The notes: generated by a model from the letters alone, not told the origin. A DNA stretch of 38,776 bases from Bacteroidales bacterium (GCA_012517575.1 JAAYUQ010000056.1:1-38776), one strand, 5' to 3'. Shown: positions 17,876 to 26,740, numbered from the stretch's first letter. Program-made: numbers and translations.

Positions 17876-18028
17876 TTATTTATTGAGAATGTCTTTAACC
17901 TTTTCGTTGGGCACCATTTCTTCGGTAAACATATAAGCGCCTGTTTTGGGAGATTTAACCATTTTGATAACTTTAGAATAAGTTCGTCCTTCTCCCTTTT
18001 GTACCGATGCAATAACCTTCTTTGCCAT
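17876..18028 (-). CDS. DUF4295 small basic protein
   Basis: A 50-residue gene. It begins MAKKVIASVQKGEGRTYSKV and ends MVPNEKVKDILNK. This matches the DUF4295 family, which in Bacteroidetes sits directly behind rpmB and rpmG. It is basic and soluble, and its position and composition suggest a ribosome-associated protein, but that is inference. It starts 3 bp after the rpmG stop and is followed at once by the terminator. The common downstream partner ftsY is not here. Confidence 0.92.
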   Translation of the reverse strand: MAKKVIASVQKGEGRTYSKVIKMVKSPKTGAYMFTEEMVPNEKVKDILNK

Positions 18029-18031
18029 AGT

Positions 18032-18220
18032 TTATTTAATTTCTCTGTGAATAGTAACTCTTTTTAAAATAGGATTGTATTTCCTGAGTTCCAATCGTTC
18101 AGGAGTATTTTTCCTGTTTTTCTGTGTAATATATCTCGAAGTACCGGGCATGCCGCTGTCTTTATGTTCGGTGCATTCCAGGATAACCTGTACTCGTGCT
18201 TCTTTTGATTTTTTTGCCAT
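18032..18220 (-). CDS. rpmG: 50S ribosomal protein L33
   Basis: A 62-residue L33 with the family pattern: [16 protein letters not shown], then [22 protein letters not shown] and the basic end [11 protein letters not shown]. Of the usual zinc cysteines only one (in LECTEH) remains, so this is the cysteine-poor, zinc-independent form. It lies between rpmB and DUF4295 with very short spacers. Confidence 0.96.
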   Translation of the reverse strand: MAKKSKEARVQVILECTEHKDSGMPGTSRYITQKNRKNTPERLELRKYNPILKRVTIHREIK

Positions 18221-18241
18221 AATATTTTGCCTCCTTGCTCT

Positions 18242-18478
18242 TTATTTTAAATATCCTTTTTTCAGCGCTTTTTTGATGGCTGCATCCAATCCAATCTTAT
18301 TGATGGTTCTTAATCCCGCAGCCGAAATATCAAGACTGATCCATGTGTCTTGTTCTACCCAATAAAATTTTTTGGTAAATAAGTTCACATCAAAAGTCCT
18401 TTTTGTACGCCTTTTTGAGTGCGAAACATTATTCCCATTCATTGGTTTTTTCCCGGTAATCTGACAAATCTTAGGCAT
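18242..18478 (-). CDS. rpmB: 50S ribosomal protein L28
   Basis: A 78-residue L28 starting [20 protein letters not shown] with the standard [13 protein letters not shown] block and the basic end KALKKGYLK. The ATG at 18478 is the family start; the open frame upstream of it is not used. It is the first gene of rpmB-rpmG-DUF4295. Confidence 0.96.
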   Translation of the reverse strand: MPKICQITGKKPMNGNNVSHSKRRTKRTFDVNLFTKKFYWVEQDTWISLDISAAGLRTINKIGLDAAIKKALKKGYLK

Positions 18479-18510
18479 TTTTATTTCATTTATAGAGTTA
18501 TACGTCTGCT

Positions 18511-18531
18511 CAAAAATAGTGTGCAAAAATA
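18511..18531 (-). promoter_or_regulatory. Two tandem -7 elements upstream of rpmB
   Basis: On the minus strand TATTTTTG occurs twice, at 18531-18524 and 18518-18511, 33 to 53 bp before the rpmB start. A CTTG at 18555-18552 stands 20 bp upstream of the distal copy. Two alternative starts are possible. The remaining sequence up to 18770 shows nothing I can name. Confidence 0.45.
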
Positions 18532-18773
18532 CGTTTTATTTTTTATATACGCAAGCAGGATGATTTTATTTTAAAAATATTCTGTTCTTCAGAATTATAA
18601 AATATCTAAAAATCAAGATCATAAAATTTTTTTCTATTGTTCTCTTCTTAAGCGTTTTTCTTTTCGCGCAAGGAAATGAAGTTGAATAATGCTCGATAGT
18701 AGTTTTCTTGGAATAGAATCCTTCATTTATTGATGGATGCAATAAATCATAGAAAGAAATAATCGTTGTATTA

Positions 18774-18803
18774 CTTGAAAATCTGAACAAATTGTTATTT
18801 TTG
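18774..18803 (+). promoter_or_regulatory. Predicted promoter of DUF4492-cydAB
   Basis: CTTG (18774-18777), 18 bp, then TATTTTTG (18796-18803). The start would be near 18809, leaving a very short leader before the ATG at 18820. No binding site for a redox regulator was recognised. Confidence 0.5.
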
Positions 18804-18819
18804 TCAAAAAATAATATTT

Positions 18820-19044
18820 ATGCAGGGGATTGGGTTTTTAAAAAATATTTATTCGTTTTATACCGAAGGTTTTAAAAACATGACAGTGGGCAAAACCCTC
18901 TGGATAATTGTTTTGATAAAACTTTTCATTATGTTTGGTATCCTGAAGGTATTTTTCTTTCCCAATTATTTGAATGAACATTTTAGAGATGATGCCGGCA
19001 AGGCAAATCATGTGCGTACGGAACTTATCAACAAATCGAAATAG
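18820..19044 (+). CDS. DUF4492 single-span membrane protein
   Basis: A 74-residue protein with one membrane helix (about 25-45, LWIIVLIKLFIMFGILKVFFF) between a basic N-terminal segment (FYTEGFKNMTVGKTLW) and a polar tail (PNYLNEHFRDDAGKANHVRTEL). It matches the DUF4492 family, which in Bacteroidetes lies just before cydA. The stop is 23 bp before cydA. Size, topology and location suggest an accessory subunit of the bd oxidase, comparable in role to CydX, but there is no sequence likeness to CydX and this is inference. Confidence 0.9.
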   Translation: MQGIGFLKNIYSFYTEGFKNMTVGKTLWIIVLIKLFIMFGILKVFFFPNYLNEHFRDDAGKANHVRTELINKSK

Positions 19045-19067
19045 AAAGAATTATTAAACTGAACTTC

Positions 19068-20627
19068 ATGGAATTACTACTTGATGCATCCTTAATAAAT
19101 TGGTCGCGGGCGCAGTTTGCCATGACTGCCATGTATCACTGGCTGTTTGTGCCGCTTACATTGGGTTTGGGCATGATTATGTCGATTATGGAAACCTTCT
19201 ACGTGAAAACAGGCAAGGAAGAATGGAAGAATGCTGCAAAATTCTGGATGACCATTTTCGGGATCAATTTTGCAATTGGAGTAGCTACCGGCATTATTCT
19301 CGAATTTGAATTCGGTACCAACTGGTCGAACTACAGTTGGTTTGTAGGCGATATTTTTGGTGCTCCGCTGGCCATCGAAGGTATATTGGCTTTCTTTATG
19401 GAAGCAACTTTTATCTCTATCATGTTTTTCGGATGGAAAAAAGTTGGGAAAAACTTTCATTTGGCATCTACCTGGCTTACTACGCTGGGTGCAACTATCT
19501 CGGCATTGTGGATTCTTGTTGCCAACGCATGGATGCAATATCCTACCGGAATGGAATTTAACCCCGATACAGTGCGCAATGAAATGGTCGATTTTTGGAG
19601 TATCCTCTTTTCGCCTGTTGCCATCAATAAGTTTTTTCACACCGTTATTTCGGGTTGGGTGTTGGGAGCATTGTTTGTTATGGGTATCAGTTGCTGGTTT
19701 TTGCTCAACAAAAGGGAAAAAGATTTTGCTTTGAAAAGTATACGCGTCAGCGCGATTTTCGGCTTGATATCTTCTTTGCTTCTTCTTTATACTGGTGATG
19801 GTTCAGCCTATAATGTGGCTCAGCGCCAGCCGATGAAACTGGCAGCAATGGAAGGGCTTTATGAAGGCAAGAATGGTACAGGTCTTATAGCCATTGGTAT
19901 TTTGAATCCCGAGAAAAAATCATATAATGATACGGTTCCTTCTTACCTGTATAAAGTAGAAATTCCAAAATTGCTTTCTTTTCTGGGTTATCGGGACGCC
20001 AATGCTTTTGTGCCGGGTTTAAAGGATATAATTGAAGGCGGATATGAAACTCCTTCGGGCAAGGCACTTTCTTTTGATGAAAAAAGAGAGCGTGGAAAGG
20101 TAGCCATTCAGGCGTTGGCAGATTATCAATATGCGTGTCAAAAGAAAGATACGGTTTCTGCTCTAATGTATAAGGATGAGCTTATGAAAAACTATGCCTA
20201 TTTTGGTTATGGCTATCTGGATCATCCACAGCAACTGATTCCGAATCTTTCGCTGGTATTTTATCCATTTCATATTATGGTTTTTTTGGGAATTTATTTT
20301 ATTGTACTTTTTGCGGTAGTACTCATTTTGTCCTATCGTAAAAAAATAGAACATTTGGGTTGGCTGCAATGGATTTGTTTGTTGACCATACCACTGGGTT
20401 ATGTGGCGGGAGAAGCCGGCTGGATGGTTGCCGAAATTGGCCGTCAGCCATGGGCTATCCAGGATATTTTGCCTGTTCAGGTGGCTGTTTCCAGTATTTC
20501 GGCCGAGTCGGTAAGACTTACTTTTTTCCTTTTTCTGATATTGTTCACTTCTTTACTCATTGCGGAAATCGGCATTATGGTCAAACAAATAAAAAAAGGA
20601 CCGGAAGCTGAGAAAATCGAAAAGTGA
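19068..20627 (+). CDS. cydA: Cytochrome bd ubiquinol oxidase subunit I
   Basis: Catalytic subunit of the bd oxidase, reducing oxygen to water with quinol at the inner membrane. The key residues align with E. coli CydA at a constant offset of five: His24 (heme b595/d site), Glu104 and Glu112 (proton path), His191 (heme b558), and Lys257 and Glu262 in the quinol loop. The other b558 ligand is Met404 in FHIMV. GRQPWAIQ is at 458-465. The region between His191 and Met404 is long, so this is the long Q-loop type. At 519 residues the gene is full length. It lies between DUF4492 and cydB. Confidence 0.97.
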   Translation: MELLLDASLINWSRAQFAMTAMYHWLFVPLTLGLGMIMSIMETFYVKTGKEEWKNAAKFWMTIFGINFAIGVATGIILEFEFGTNWSNYSWFVGDIFGAPLAIEGILAFFMEATFISIMFFGWKKVGKNFHLASTWLTTLGATISALWILVANAWMQYPTGMEFNPDTVRNEMVDFWSILFSPVAINKFFHTVISGWVLGALFVMGISCWFLLNKREKDFALKSIRVSAIFGLISSLLLLYTGDGSAYNVAQRQPMKLAAMEGLYEGKNGTGLIAIGILNPEKKSYNDTVPSYLYKVEIPKLLSFLGYRDANAFVPGLKDIIEGGYETPSGKALSFDEKRERGKVAIQALADYQYACQKKDTVSALMYKDELMKNYAYFGYGYLDHPQQLIPNLSLVFYPFHIMVFLGIYFIVLFAVVLILSYRKKIEHLGWLQWICLLTIPLGYVAGEAGWMVAEIGRQPWAIQDILPVQVAVSSISAESVRLTFFLFLILFTSLLIAEIGIMVKQIKKGPEAEKIEK

Positions 20628-20673
20628 TTATTCGAAACTGAATCGTTTTGTATTTCTTTTAAATTAGAATACT

Positions 20674-21822
20674 ATGATAACCTATTCCTTTTTGCAGCAT
20701 TACTGGTGGTTCCTCATTGCTCTTTTGGGTGGCCTTTTGTCTTTCCTGCTTTTTGTACAGGGCGGTCAATCCATGATTTTTTCCCTATCCAAAACAGAAG
20801 ACGAAAAACGCTTGCTGGTGAATGTATTGGGACGAAAATGGGAATATACTTTTACAACGCTGGTAACATTTGGCGGCGCTATTTTTGCTTCTTTTCCATT
20901 GCTTTACTCCACCAGTTTTGGCGGTGCTTACTGGGTTTGGATGATCATTTTGTTTTGTTTTACACTTCAGGCGGTTTCCTATGAATTTCAGACCAAAGCG
21001 GGAAACCTGCTGGGGAAAAATACTTATCGCTTTTTTCTCTTTCTGAATGGTTTGTTGGGGACTTTTTTACTGGGTGTGGTGATTGCTACTTTTTTTACGG
21101 GCTCCGATTTTGTGGTCGACAAAGGAAATATTTCCAACCCACTGTCGCCAATTATTAGCCGATGGCAAAATCCGTGGCATGGGCTGGAAGCTTTGCTTAA
21201 TTTAAGAAATATCTGCTTCGGTTTGGCGGTTTTCTTTCTGTCGCGCACGCTGGCGGTTTTGTATTTTATCAACCGGCTGGATCATGCAATACTGGAAAAA
21301 CGTTCACGGAAATACTTGTGGTACAATGCTATTCCATTTGTGGTTTTCTTTCTCGCTTTTGTTATTTGGACTTTTCTTTCTGATGGCTTTGCCGTGAATC
21401 CTGTTTCGGGTGAAGTTTATATGAGTCCTCACAAGTATTTTCTCAATCTAGTGGAAATGCCGGTAGTGATGATTACATTTTTGCTGGGTGTATGCGGAGT
21501 TTTGTATGGAATCATTCGCACCTTGCTTTCAGAAAAATTTAGAAAAGGAATCTGGTTTGCGGGAACCGGTAATGTTTTGACTGTGCTGAGCCTTTTGCTG
21601 CTGGCAGGATTTAATGATACGGCTTTGTATCCTTCCGCTACGCACTTGCAAAGTTCGCTTACCCTTTCCAATGCTTCTTCCAGTGAATTTACCTTGAAGG
21701 TGATGTCCATTGTTTCACTGATTATTCCGTTTGTTGTCCTTTACATTTTTTATGCTTGGCGCGCACTTGAGAAGAAACGTACCAATGTGGAGGAAATCAA
21801 TGAAGAACCACATGCTTACTGA
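20674..21822 (+). CDS. cydB: Cytochrome bd ubiquinol oxidase subunit II
   Basis: A 382-residue membrane protein with about eight to nine hydrophobic helices, the structural partner of CydA. Early FVQGGQSMIFSLSKTEDEKRLLVNVLGRKWEYTFTTL-type sequence (in parts: FVQGGQSM and EDEKRLLVNVLGRKWE) and FPLLYSTSFGGAYWVWM match CydB, and the late FNDTALYPSAT block is typical of the family. It is 46 bp after cydA. No cydC/cydD assembly transporter is in the window. Confidence 0.95.
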   Translation: MITYSFLQHYWWFLIALLGGLLSFLLFVQGGQSMIFSLSKTEDEKRLLVNVLGRKWEYTFTTLVTFGGAIFASFPLLYSTSFGGAYWVWMIILFCFTLQAVSYEFQTKAGNLLGKNTYRFFLFLNGLLGTFLLGVVIATFFTGSDFVVDKGNISNPLSPIISRWQNPWHGLEALLNLRNICFGLAVFFLSRTLAVLYFINRLDHAILEKRSRKYLWYNAIPFVVFFLAFVIWTFLSDGFAVNPVSGEVYMSPHKYFLNLVEMPVVMITFLLGVCGVLYGIIRTLLSEKFRKGIWFAGTGNVLTVLSLLLLAGFNDTALYPSATHLQSSLTLSNASSSEFTLKVMSIVSLIIPFVVLYIFYAWRALEKKRTNVEEINEEPHAY

Positions 21823-21989
21823 TAAAAGAATAAGCGGATTCTACAAATTTCAGTTCAACGAAACGACGCATAATTTTTTAGAACCTGATCAGCTTGTATA
21901 TGGGAAGGTTAAAAATTTGTAGATTTTGACGAAGTAATTGCTAATGTAAGTGGGGAAGAAATTTCCGAAAATTATCATGGAGAAAAGTA

Positions 21990-22029
21990 ATTTCAATAGG
22001 AACGTTGCATGCAACGTTCCTATTGAAAT
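21990..22029. repeat. Perfect 40-bp palindrome, likely bidirectional terminator
   Basis: Positions 21990-22009 read ATTTCAATAGGAACGTTGCA and 22010-22029 are its exact reverse complement. It lies between the convergent 3' ends of cydB and the C1 peptidase gene. An RNA hairpin of 18 bp with a 4-nt loop would form from either strand. There is no long U-tract immediately after it on either strand, so termination is likely but not certain. The rest of 21823-22154 shows no gene. Confidence 0.85.
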
Positions 22030-22154
22030 ATGTTGAAAAACAGATTATTATTGATAAATTTAATTAATTGAATAGATGAAATGTCATCATTTATTCAAAC
22101 CATATTATGCTGGCCAACTTTAAAAAAATAGAATTGATTCACAAAATCATCTGT

Positions 22155-23345
22155 TTATTTAATGCCCAGTTTTGATCTGATTTCCTTTGGAATAGCATTT
22201 TTATGAACCAAAATATTTATGGTTTTGTCTTTTACAAATGATTCGCTTGCATACCAGATGCCTTTGTATTTGTTGTCGGTTCCCCAAGAATTTTTTACGA
22301 GGTAGTATTTTGTTCCGTTCTGATCGTTGGCTATGCCGTAAATGAGCATTCCGTGATCGTCGGTAGTCTGATAATTGTCAAATCCGCGCTGACGACTTTC
22401 CTGTGTTACCTGTACTTCGGTCTGAGGCCCCTGAATTTTGTAAATTTTTTCTTCCATTTCTTTGGGTGAAATATTCAGCCACTTTGCCTGATCCGAGCCG
22501 GGCAACTTTTCCAGTTTCGTTTCAGGATTGACGGCAATACCATTGCGTGTGAAACCTTTTTCGCTCACATCCGATGCCCATGCTATAGTATAACCTTGAT
22601 TGACAGCATAGTCAAAAACCGACATGAATTCATCCAACGGCAAGTTGTAAGACTCGCCCCAACGCCAATTATCGGGAATTTCGATGGCAAATTTGGTATA
22701 GAAGGGATGATGCGTAAATGAAGTGAGCGAAACATAATCGTCGGGATTGATTCCTAAAGATTGAAAATAACTGAGCGGCGTATATTCTTTGCCTTCCCAG
22801 ATAAATTTTTCGGTACATTCTCCCAAATAAGCATCCAGAATTCCATCAAAGCCCTGTTTCCATGCTGTTGATAATTTTTTGTTCGGATTGGAAACAATTA
22901 CTTTCACATAAGCCTCAGTCAATGCATCCAGTTCCCCATGCTTGTGCTTTTCTTCGCCATAATTCAATCCGTTCATAATGGCCTCAGGTACAATACCATA
23001 ATTTTTCAATGCATACAAATCGTCAAAAAATGAACCTCCGCCTGCAAAGTTAATGGTTCCGTTCATGCGCACATATTTATCGGCTTTATCGGAATAGCTA
23101 TGATGAACAATAAACATTTCGGACAAATCCGTTTCGGGTTTTCCCATTCTCAGCAATTCCGATTCAATGAAAGCCAATCCCGAGAAACTCCAGCAAGTCC
23201 CTGAACTTGCCTGATCTTTGATTGGTGTGATTTTATTTTCCTTGAGGGTGGTGAAGCGAAAACTGTCCACCGCTGTTGTATCTTTTTGTGCGTACAGTTG
23301 TAAAATGCTTAAAATCAATGCAGAAATAAATATCAATCTTTTCAT
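22155..23345 (-). CDS. Secreted C1-family cysteine peptidase (aminopeptidase C/bleomycin hydrolase type)
   Basis: A 396-residue papain-fold peptidase. The signal peptide is residues 1-19 (MKRLIFISALILSILQLYA), so it acts in the periplasm or outside, unlike cytosolic PepC. The oxyanion Gln45 and catalytic Cys51 are in KDQASSGTCWSF. The catalytic His is in TDDHGMLIYGI and the Asn in LVKNSWGT, giving a complete triad. The long insertion between them is typical of the C1B (bleomycin hydrolase) group. The ATG at 23345 gives a proper signal peptide. It follows pepD by 35 bp, so the two probably form a peptide-degradation unit. Confidence 0.92.
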   Translation of the reverse strand: MKRLIFISALILSILQLYAQKDTTAVDSFRFTTLKENKITPIKDQASSGTCWSFSGLAFIESELLRMGKPETDLSEMFIVHHSYSDKADKYVRMNGTINFAGGGSFFDDLYALKNYGIVPEAIMNGLNYGEEKHKHGELDALTEAYVKVIVSNPNKKLSTAWKQGFDGILDAYLGECTEKFIWEGKEYTPLSYFQSLGINPDDYVSLTSFTHHPFYTKFAIEIPDNWRWGESYNLPLDEFMSVFDYAVNQGYTIAWASDVSEKGFTRNGIAVNPETKLEKLPGSDQAKWLNISPKEMEEKIYKIQGPQTEVQVTQESRQRGFDNYQTTDDHGMLIYGIANDQNGTKYYLVKNSWGTDNKYKGIWYASESFVKDKTINILVHKNAIPKEIRSKLGIK

Positions 23346-23380
23346 AAGTTTTATCAAAATAAGTTTTTATGGTGTTATTT

Positions 23381-24844
23381 TTATTTTTCGGGAATATTTT
23401 GCAGTGTAGCAAGCAGATAATTCCAGAATTTTTCTACAGAAGCAATATTCACTTTTTCGTCCGGCGAATGCGGGTAACGAATGGTTGGGCCAAAGGAAAT
23501 CATGTCCATATCGGGATAATGCATGCCGATAATGCCACATTCCAATCCGGCATGAATGATTTTAATTTTCGGTTTTGAACCGAATTGTTTTTCATAAACT
23601 TCGGACATAACCTTTAATATTGGCGAATCCAGATTGGGTTTCCAGCCGGGATAACCACCGGAAAAATCGATATGTGCACCTGCCAGCGAGAAAACGCTTT
23701 CTATCATCGATGCCAGCTCTTCCTTTCTCGATTCTACAGAACTTCTAAGCAGACAACGCAGTTGAATGCTCGAACCATCCGATTTTACCACGGCCAGGTT
23801 ATTGGAAGTTTCCACCACATCAGGAACTTCGGGAATAAATCGGAAAACGCCATTTGGACAAGCCGTTACGCCATTTATCAAATCATCCTGAATTTCTTCG
23901 GGTATCAAACCAGACGGCAATTTTACCTGTTCTACTTGCAATTGTATATTGTCTTCCACCGACTGATTTTCTTCTACAAATAATGTTTCAAAATCTTTCA
24001 CCAATTCAATTAAATCGTCCACGCCATCGGCAGGAACAGTAATGAGAGCAAAAGCTTCGCGCGGAATGGCATTACGCAAATTGCCACCTTCCACCCACGC
24101 CAAGCGAGCTTCGTATTCTGCTACGGCTTTTTTCAGGAAACGAAACATCAATTTGTTGGCATTGGCCCGTTGCAGGTGAATATCCACGCCCGAATGTCCG
24201 CCTTTCAGTCCCGTAAGTGAAATTTTTAAAGCTACATCTCCTTCGGGAACAGGAACTTCCCGAAAACTAAAACGAATATCGGCATCCAATCCGCCGGCAC
24301 AACCTATATATAATTCTCCTTCATCTTCCGAATCGAGGTTGAGCAGAATTTCGCCTTTCAGAAAATTGGGTTTCAAGCCGAAAGCACCATACATGCCGGT
24401 TTCTTCATCTACTGTAACCAGCACTTCCAGTGCGGGATGAGCTATATTGTCCGATTGCAGAACTGTCAGAGCGGCAGCCAGTCCAATTCCGTTGTCGGCT
24501 CCCAATGTAGTTTCCTGAGCTCTCACCCAGTCGCCATCCACAAAAGCATGAATAGGATCGGTTTCAAAATTATGTGAAATATTGCTGTTTTTTTGAGGAA
24601 CCATATCCATGTGTGCCTGCAGAATGACGGGTTTTCTATTTTCCATTCCCGGCGTTGCCGGCTTCCGAATTAATATATTCCCAATTTCATCCCGCAAAGT
24701 TTCCAATCCGAGTGTTTTTCCAAAATTTTCGAGAAATTGGCCAATGGCTTCTTTTTTCCCTGAAGGGCGAGGAATTTGTGTCAGGCTGTAAAAATTTTCC
24801 CAAAGTTGGTGCGGTTGAAGCTGACGAATATCATTGCTGTTCAT
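23381..24844 (-). CDS. pepD: Aminoacyl-histidine dipeptidase (peptidase D, M20 family)
   Basis: A 487-residue dinuclear zinc dipeptidase releasing the N-terminal residue from Xaa-His and related dipeptides. Metal and catalytic residues are visible: His78 and Asp80 in LQAHMDMVPQ, Asp117 in TLGADNGIGL, Glu147-Glu148 in VTVDEETGMYG, and the late HAGLECGIIG. The lid domain follows with LKGGHSGVDIHLQRANANKL. It is the length of the family (E. coli PepD 485). No signal peptide, so cytosolic. It is the first gene of a two-gene unit with the C1 peptidase. Confidence 0.96.
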   Translation of the reverse strand: MNSNDIRQLQPHQLWENFYSLTQIPRPSGKKEAIGQFLENFGKTLGLETLRDEIGNILIRKPATPGMENRKPVILQAHMDMVPQKNSNISHNFETDPIHAFVDGDWVRAQETTLGADNGIGLAAALTVLQSDNIAHPALEVLVTVDEETGMYGAFGLKPNFLKGEILLNLDSEDEGELYIGCAGGLDADIRFSFREVPVPEGDVALKISLTGLKGGHSGVDIHLQRANANKLMFRFLKKAVAEYEARLAWVEGGNLRNAIPREAFALITVPADGVDDLIELVKDFETLFVEENQSVEDNIQLQVEQVKLPSGLIPEEIQDDLINGVTACPNGVFRFIPEVPDVVETSNNLAVVKSDGSSIQLRCLLRSSVESRKEELASMIESVFSLAGAHIDFSGGYPGWKPNLDSPILKVMSEVYEKQFGSKPKIKIIHAGLECGIIGMHYPDMDMISFGPTIRYPHSPDEKVNIASVEKFWNYLLATLQNIPEK

Positions 24845-25140
24845 AATCTGGTTATTTTTAGAGTTTTATAAATTTCGAATATTTATTCCAATTTTTTAAA
24901 CTACAAATATGCTCAAAATTTTCAGATAAATGAACACTTGAAGAGATTTTTTACAAATATTGAGAATGAATTCAGAAAATGAAATTTTGAAACTTCTTAG
25001 GTTTCTAATCGGATAATTTGTTTTTATAACATACCACAAGCAAAACCCTTCGACGGATCGGAAACTTTTCATCTATAAATGATTTTATTGTCGAAAAGGG
25101 ATACAATTCCTGAAAAATTTCCTTAATTAAAAGCGAAGAT
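24845..25140. other. Divergent intergenic region, no gene seen
   Basis: About 300 bp between the divergent pepD and CoA-transferase genes. It is AT-rich. I found no full Bacteroidetes promoter for pepD, no hairpin of note and no small open frame with coding character. Confidence 0.5.
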
Positions 25141-25172
25141 CTTGAAGGATTGGGAAATATTTGGTAATTTTG
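25141..25172 (+). promoter_or_regulatory. Predicted promoter of the CoA-transferase gene
   Basis: CTTG (25141-25144), 20 bp, TAATTTTG (25165-25172). The transcript would start near 25178 with a leader of about 30 nt. Confidence 0.55.
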
Positions 25173-25206
25173 CTCCGAATTTTCAAGAATAAATAAACCA
25201 AGTTTT

Positions 25207-26706
25207 ATGCAAAATAAATTTAAATTTGTCAGTGCAGAAGAAGCTGCAGGTTATGTTCAACACGGAGATGTAATAGGATTTAGCGGATTTACGCCTGCAG
25301 GTTGTCCGAAGGCTGTACCTGTAGCAATAGCCAAACGTGCAGAATCTTTTCATGCCGAAGGAAAAGAATTTAAAATTGGCATGTACACCGGCGCTTCAAC
25401 CGGCGTTTCGGTGGATGGCGCATTGGCAAAAGCTGATGCCGTTTTGTTCAGAACTCCCTACCAGTCGAACAAAGATATGCGCAATGCCATCAATGCAGGG
25501 AAAGCTCCTTATTTTGACTTGCATTTGTCCACTATGGCGCAAGAATTGCGTTTTGGTTTTTTGCCAAAACCAAAATTTGCCATTATTGAAGTTTGTGACT
25601 GGAATGAAGACGGCGAACTGGTTTTGACAGCTGGCGTAGGTATTTCACCAACCATTGCTGATTTGGCCGATCATATTATTTTGGAATGGAATCATTATCA
25701 TCCCAAAGAATTGAGAGGTTTTCATGATATTTATCAGCCTCTGGATCCGCCACACCGCAGAGAAATCCCTGTTTATAAACCATCCGACAGAATTGGTTCG
25801 GAAATACTGAAAGTAGATCCATCCAAAATTCTTTGTATTGTCGAAACCAATTTACCTGATGAAGTTTCTGATTTTGCTCCATCGGATGAAGTTACTCAGC
25901 AAATTGGCAACAATGTAGCTGCTTTTTTGGCCGGCGAAATTCGTTCCGGAAGAATTCCACACGAATTTTTGCCTGTACAGTCGGGAGTAGGTAACATCGC
26001 CAATGCTTTACTATTTTCTTTGGGTAAAAATGAAGATGTTCCGCCATTCGAAATGTACACTGAAGTGATACAGGACGCCGTCATCGAATTGATGCTCGAA
26101 GGAAACATAAAATTTGCCAGTGGTTGTTCGCTGACGGTTACTAATCCGGTACTGCAAAAGATATACAAAAATCTCGATTTCTTCCGCGACAAGCTGGTGC
26201 TGCGTCCTCAGGAAATATCCAATAATCCCGAAATGGTGCGTCGCTTGGGATTAATTACCATCAATACGGCTCTGGAAGCCGATATTTATGGGAATGTAAA
26301 CAGTACTCACGTGCTCGGTACTAAAATGATGAATGGTATTGGTGGTTCAGGTGATTTTACACGCAATTCGTTTATTTCTATCTTTACCACTCCTTCTACA
26401 GCCAAAAACGGAAATATCAGCAGTATTGTTCCGATGGTTTCGCATGTTGATCACACCGAGCATTCTGTAAATGTGCTGATTACTGAATACGGAATTGCCG
26501 ATTTACGCAAAACAACACCTACAGAAAGAGCTGAAATTATTATCGAAAATTGCGTTGCGCCCGAGTATAAGCAAATGTTACGCGATTACCTTGCCATTTC
26601 CGGATCGAGCCATACACCCAACAATTTAAAAGCTTGTTTTGGTATGCACATTCAGCTGGAAAAAACAGGTAGTATGTTGGGTACCAACTGGGACGACTTT
26701 AAGTAG
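25207..26706 (+). CDS. Acetyl-CoA hydrolase/transferase family, probable succinyl-CoA:acetate CoA-transferase
   Basis: A 499-residue class I CoA-transferase. It moves CoA between acyl groups through a glutamyl-CoA thioester. Glu286 in MYTEVIQDAV is the best candidate for the catalytic Glu. Other family blocks are GFTPAGCPKAVP, VQSGVGNIANAL, MNGIGGSGDFTRN and ITEYGIADLR. The length matches succinyl-CoA:acetate transferases (AarC/SCACT) better than the plain hydrolases, and this fits a succinate- and acetate-producing anaerobe, but the acyl preference cannot be read directly. Monocistronic, with its own promoter and terminator. Confidence 0.92.
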   Translation: MQNKFKFVSAEEAAGYVQHGDVIGFSGFTPAGCPKAVPVAIAKRAESFHAEGKEFKIGMYTGASTGVSVDGALAKADAVLFRTPYQSNKDMRNAINAGKAPYFDLHLSTMAQELRFGFLPKPKFAIIEVCDWNEDGELVLTAGVGISPTIADLADHIILEWNHYHPKELRGFHDIYQPLDPPHRREIPVYKPSDRIGSEILKVDPSKILCIVETNLPDEVSDFAPSDEVTQQIGNNVAAFLAGEIRSGRIPHEFLPVQSGVGNIANALLFSLGKNEDVPPFEMYTEVIQDAVIELMLEGNIKFASGCSLTVTNPVLQKIYKNLDFFRDKLVLRPQEISNNPEMVRRLGLITINTALEADIYGNVNSTHVLGTKMMNGIGGSGDFTRNSFISIFTTPSTAKNGNISSIVPMVSHVDHTEHSVNVLITEYGIADLRKTTPTERAEIIIENCVAPEYKQMLRDYLAISGSSHTPNNLKACFGMHIQLEKTGSMLGTNWDDFK

Positions 26707-26740
26707 CTGATAACAAGTATTTTCAACAAAAAATATTTTT

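Noticed and set aside
17812-18012. 66-codon minus-strand frame over the terminator and DUF4295
   Set aside because: The DUF4295 frame at 17876-18028 is clearly the real gene; this one reads through the terminator in another frame.
18566-18790. 74-codon minus-strand open frame between rpmB and DUF4492
   Set aside because: AT-rich composition without recognisable coding character, and it would occupy the promoter region of both neighbours.
19092-19640. 182-codon open frame on the minus strand
   Set aside because: Antisense shadow of cydA, which has all heme and quinol residues in the other strand.
21731-21922. 63-codon plus-strand frame overlapping the end of cydB
   Set aside because: Overlaps cydB in another frame and shows no family likeness.
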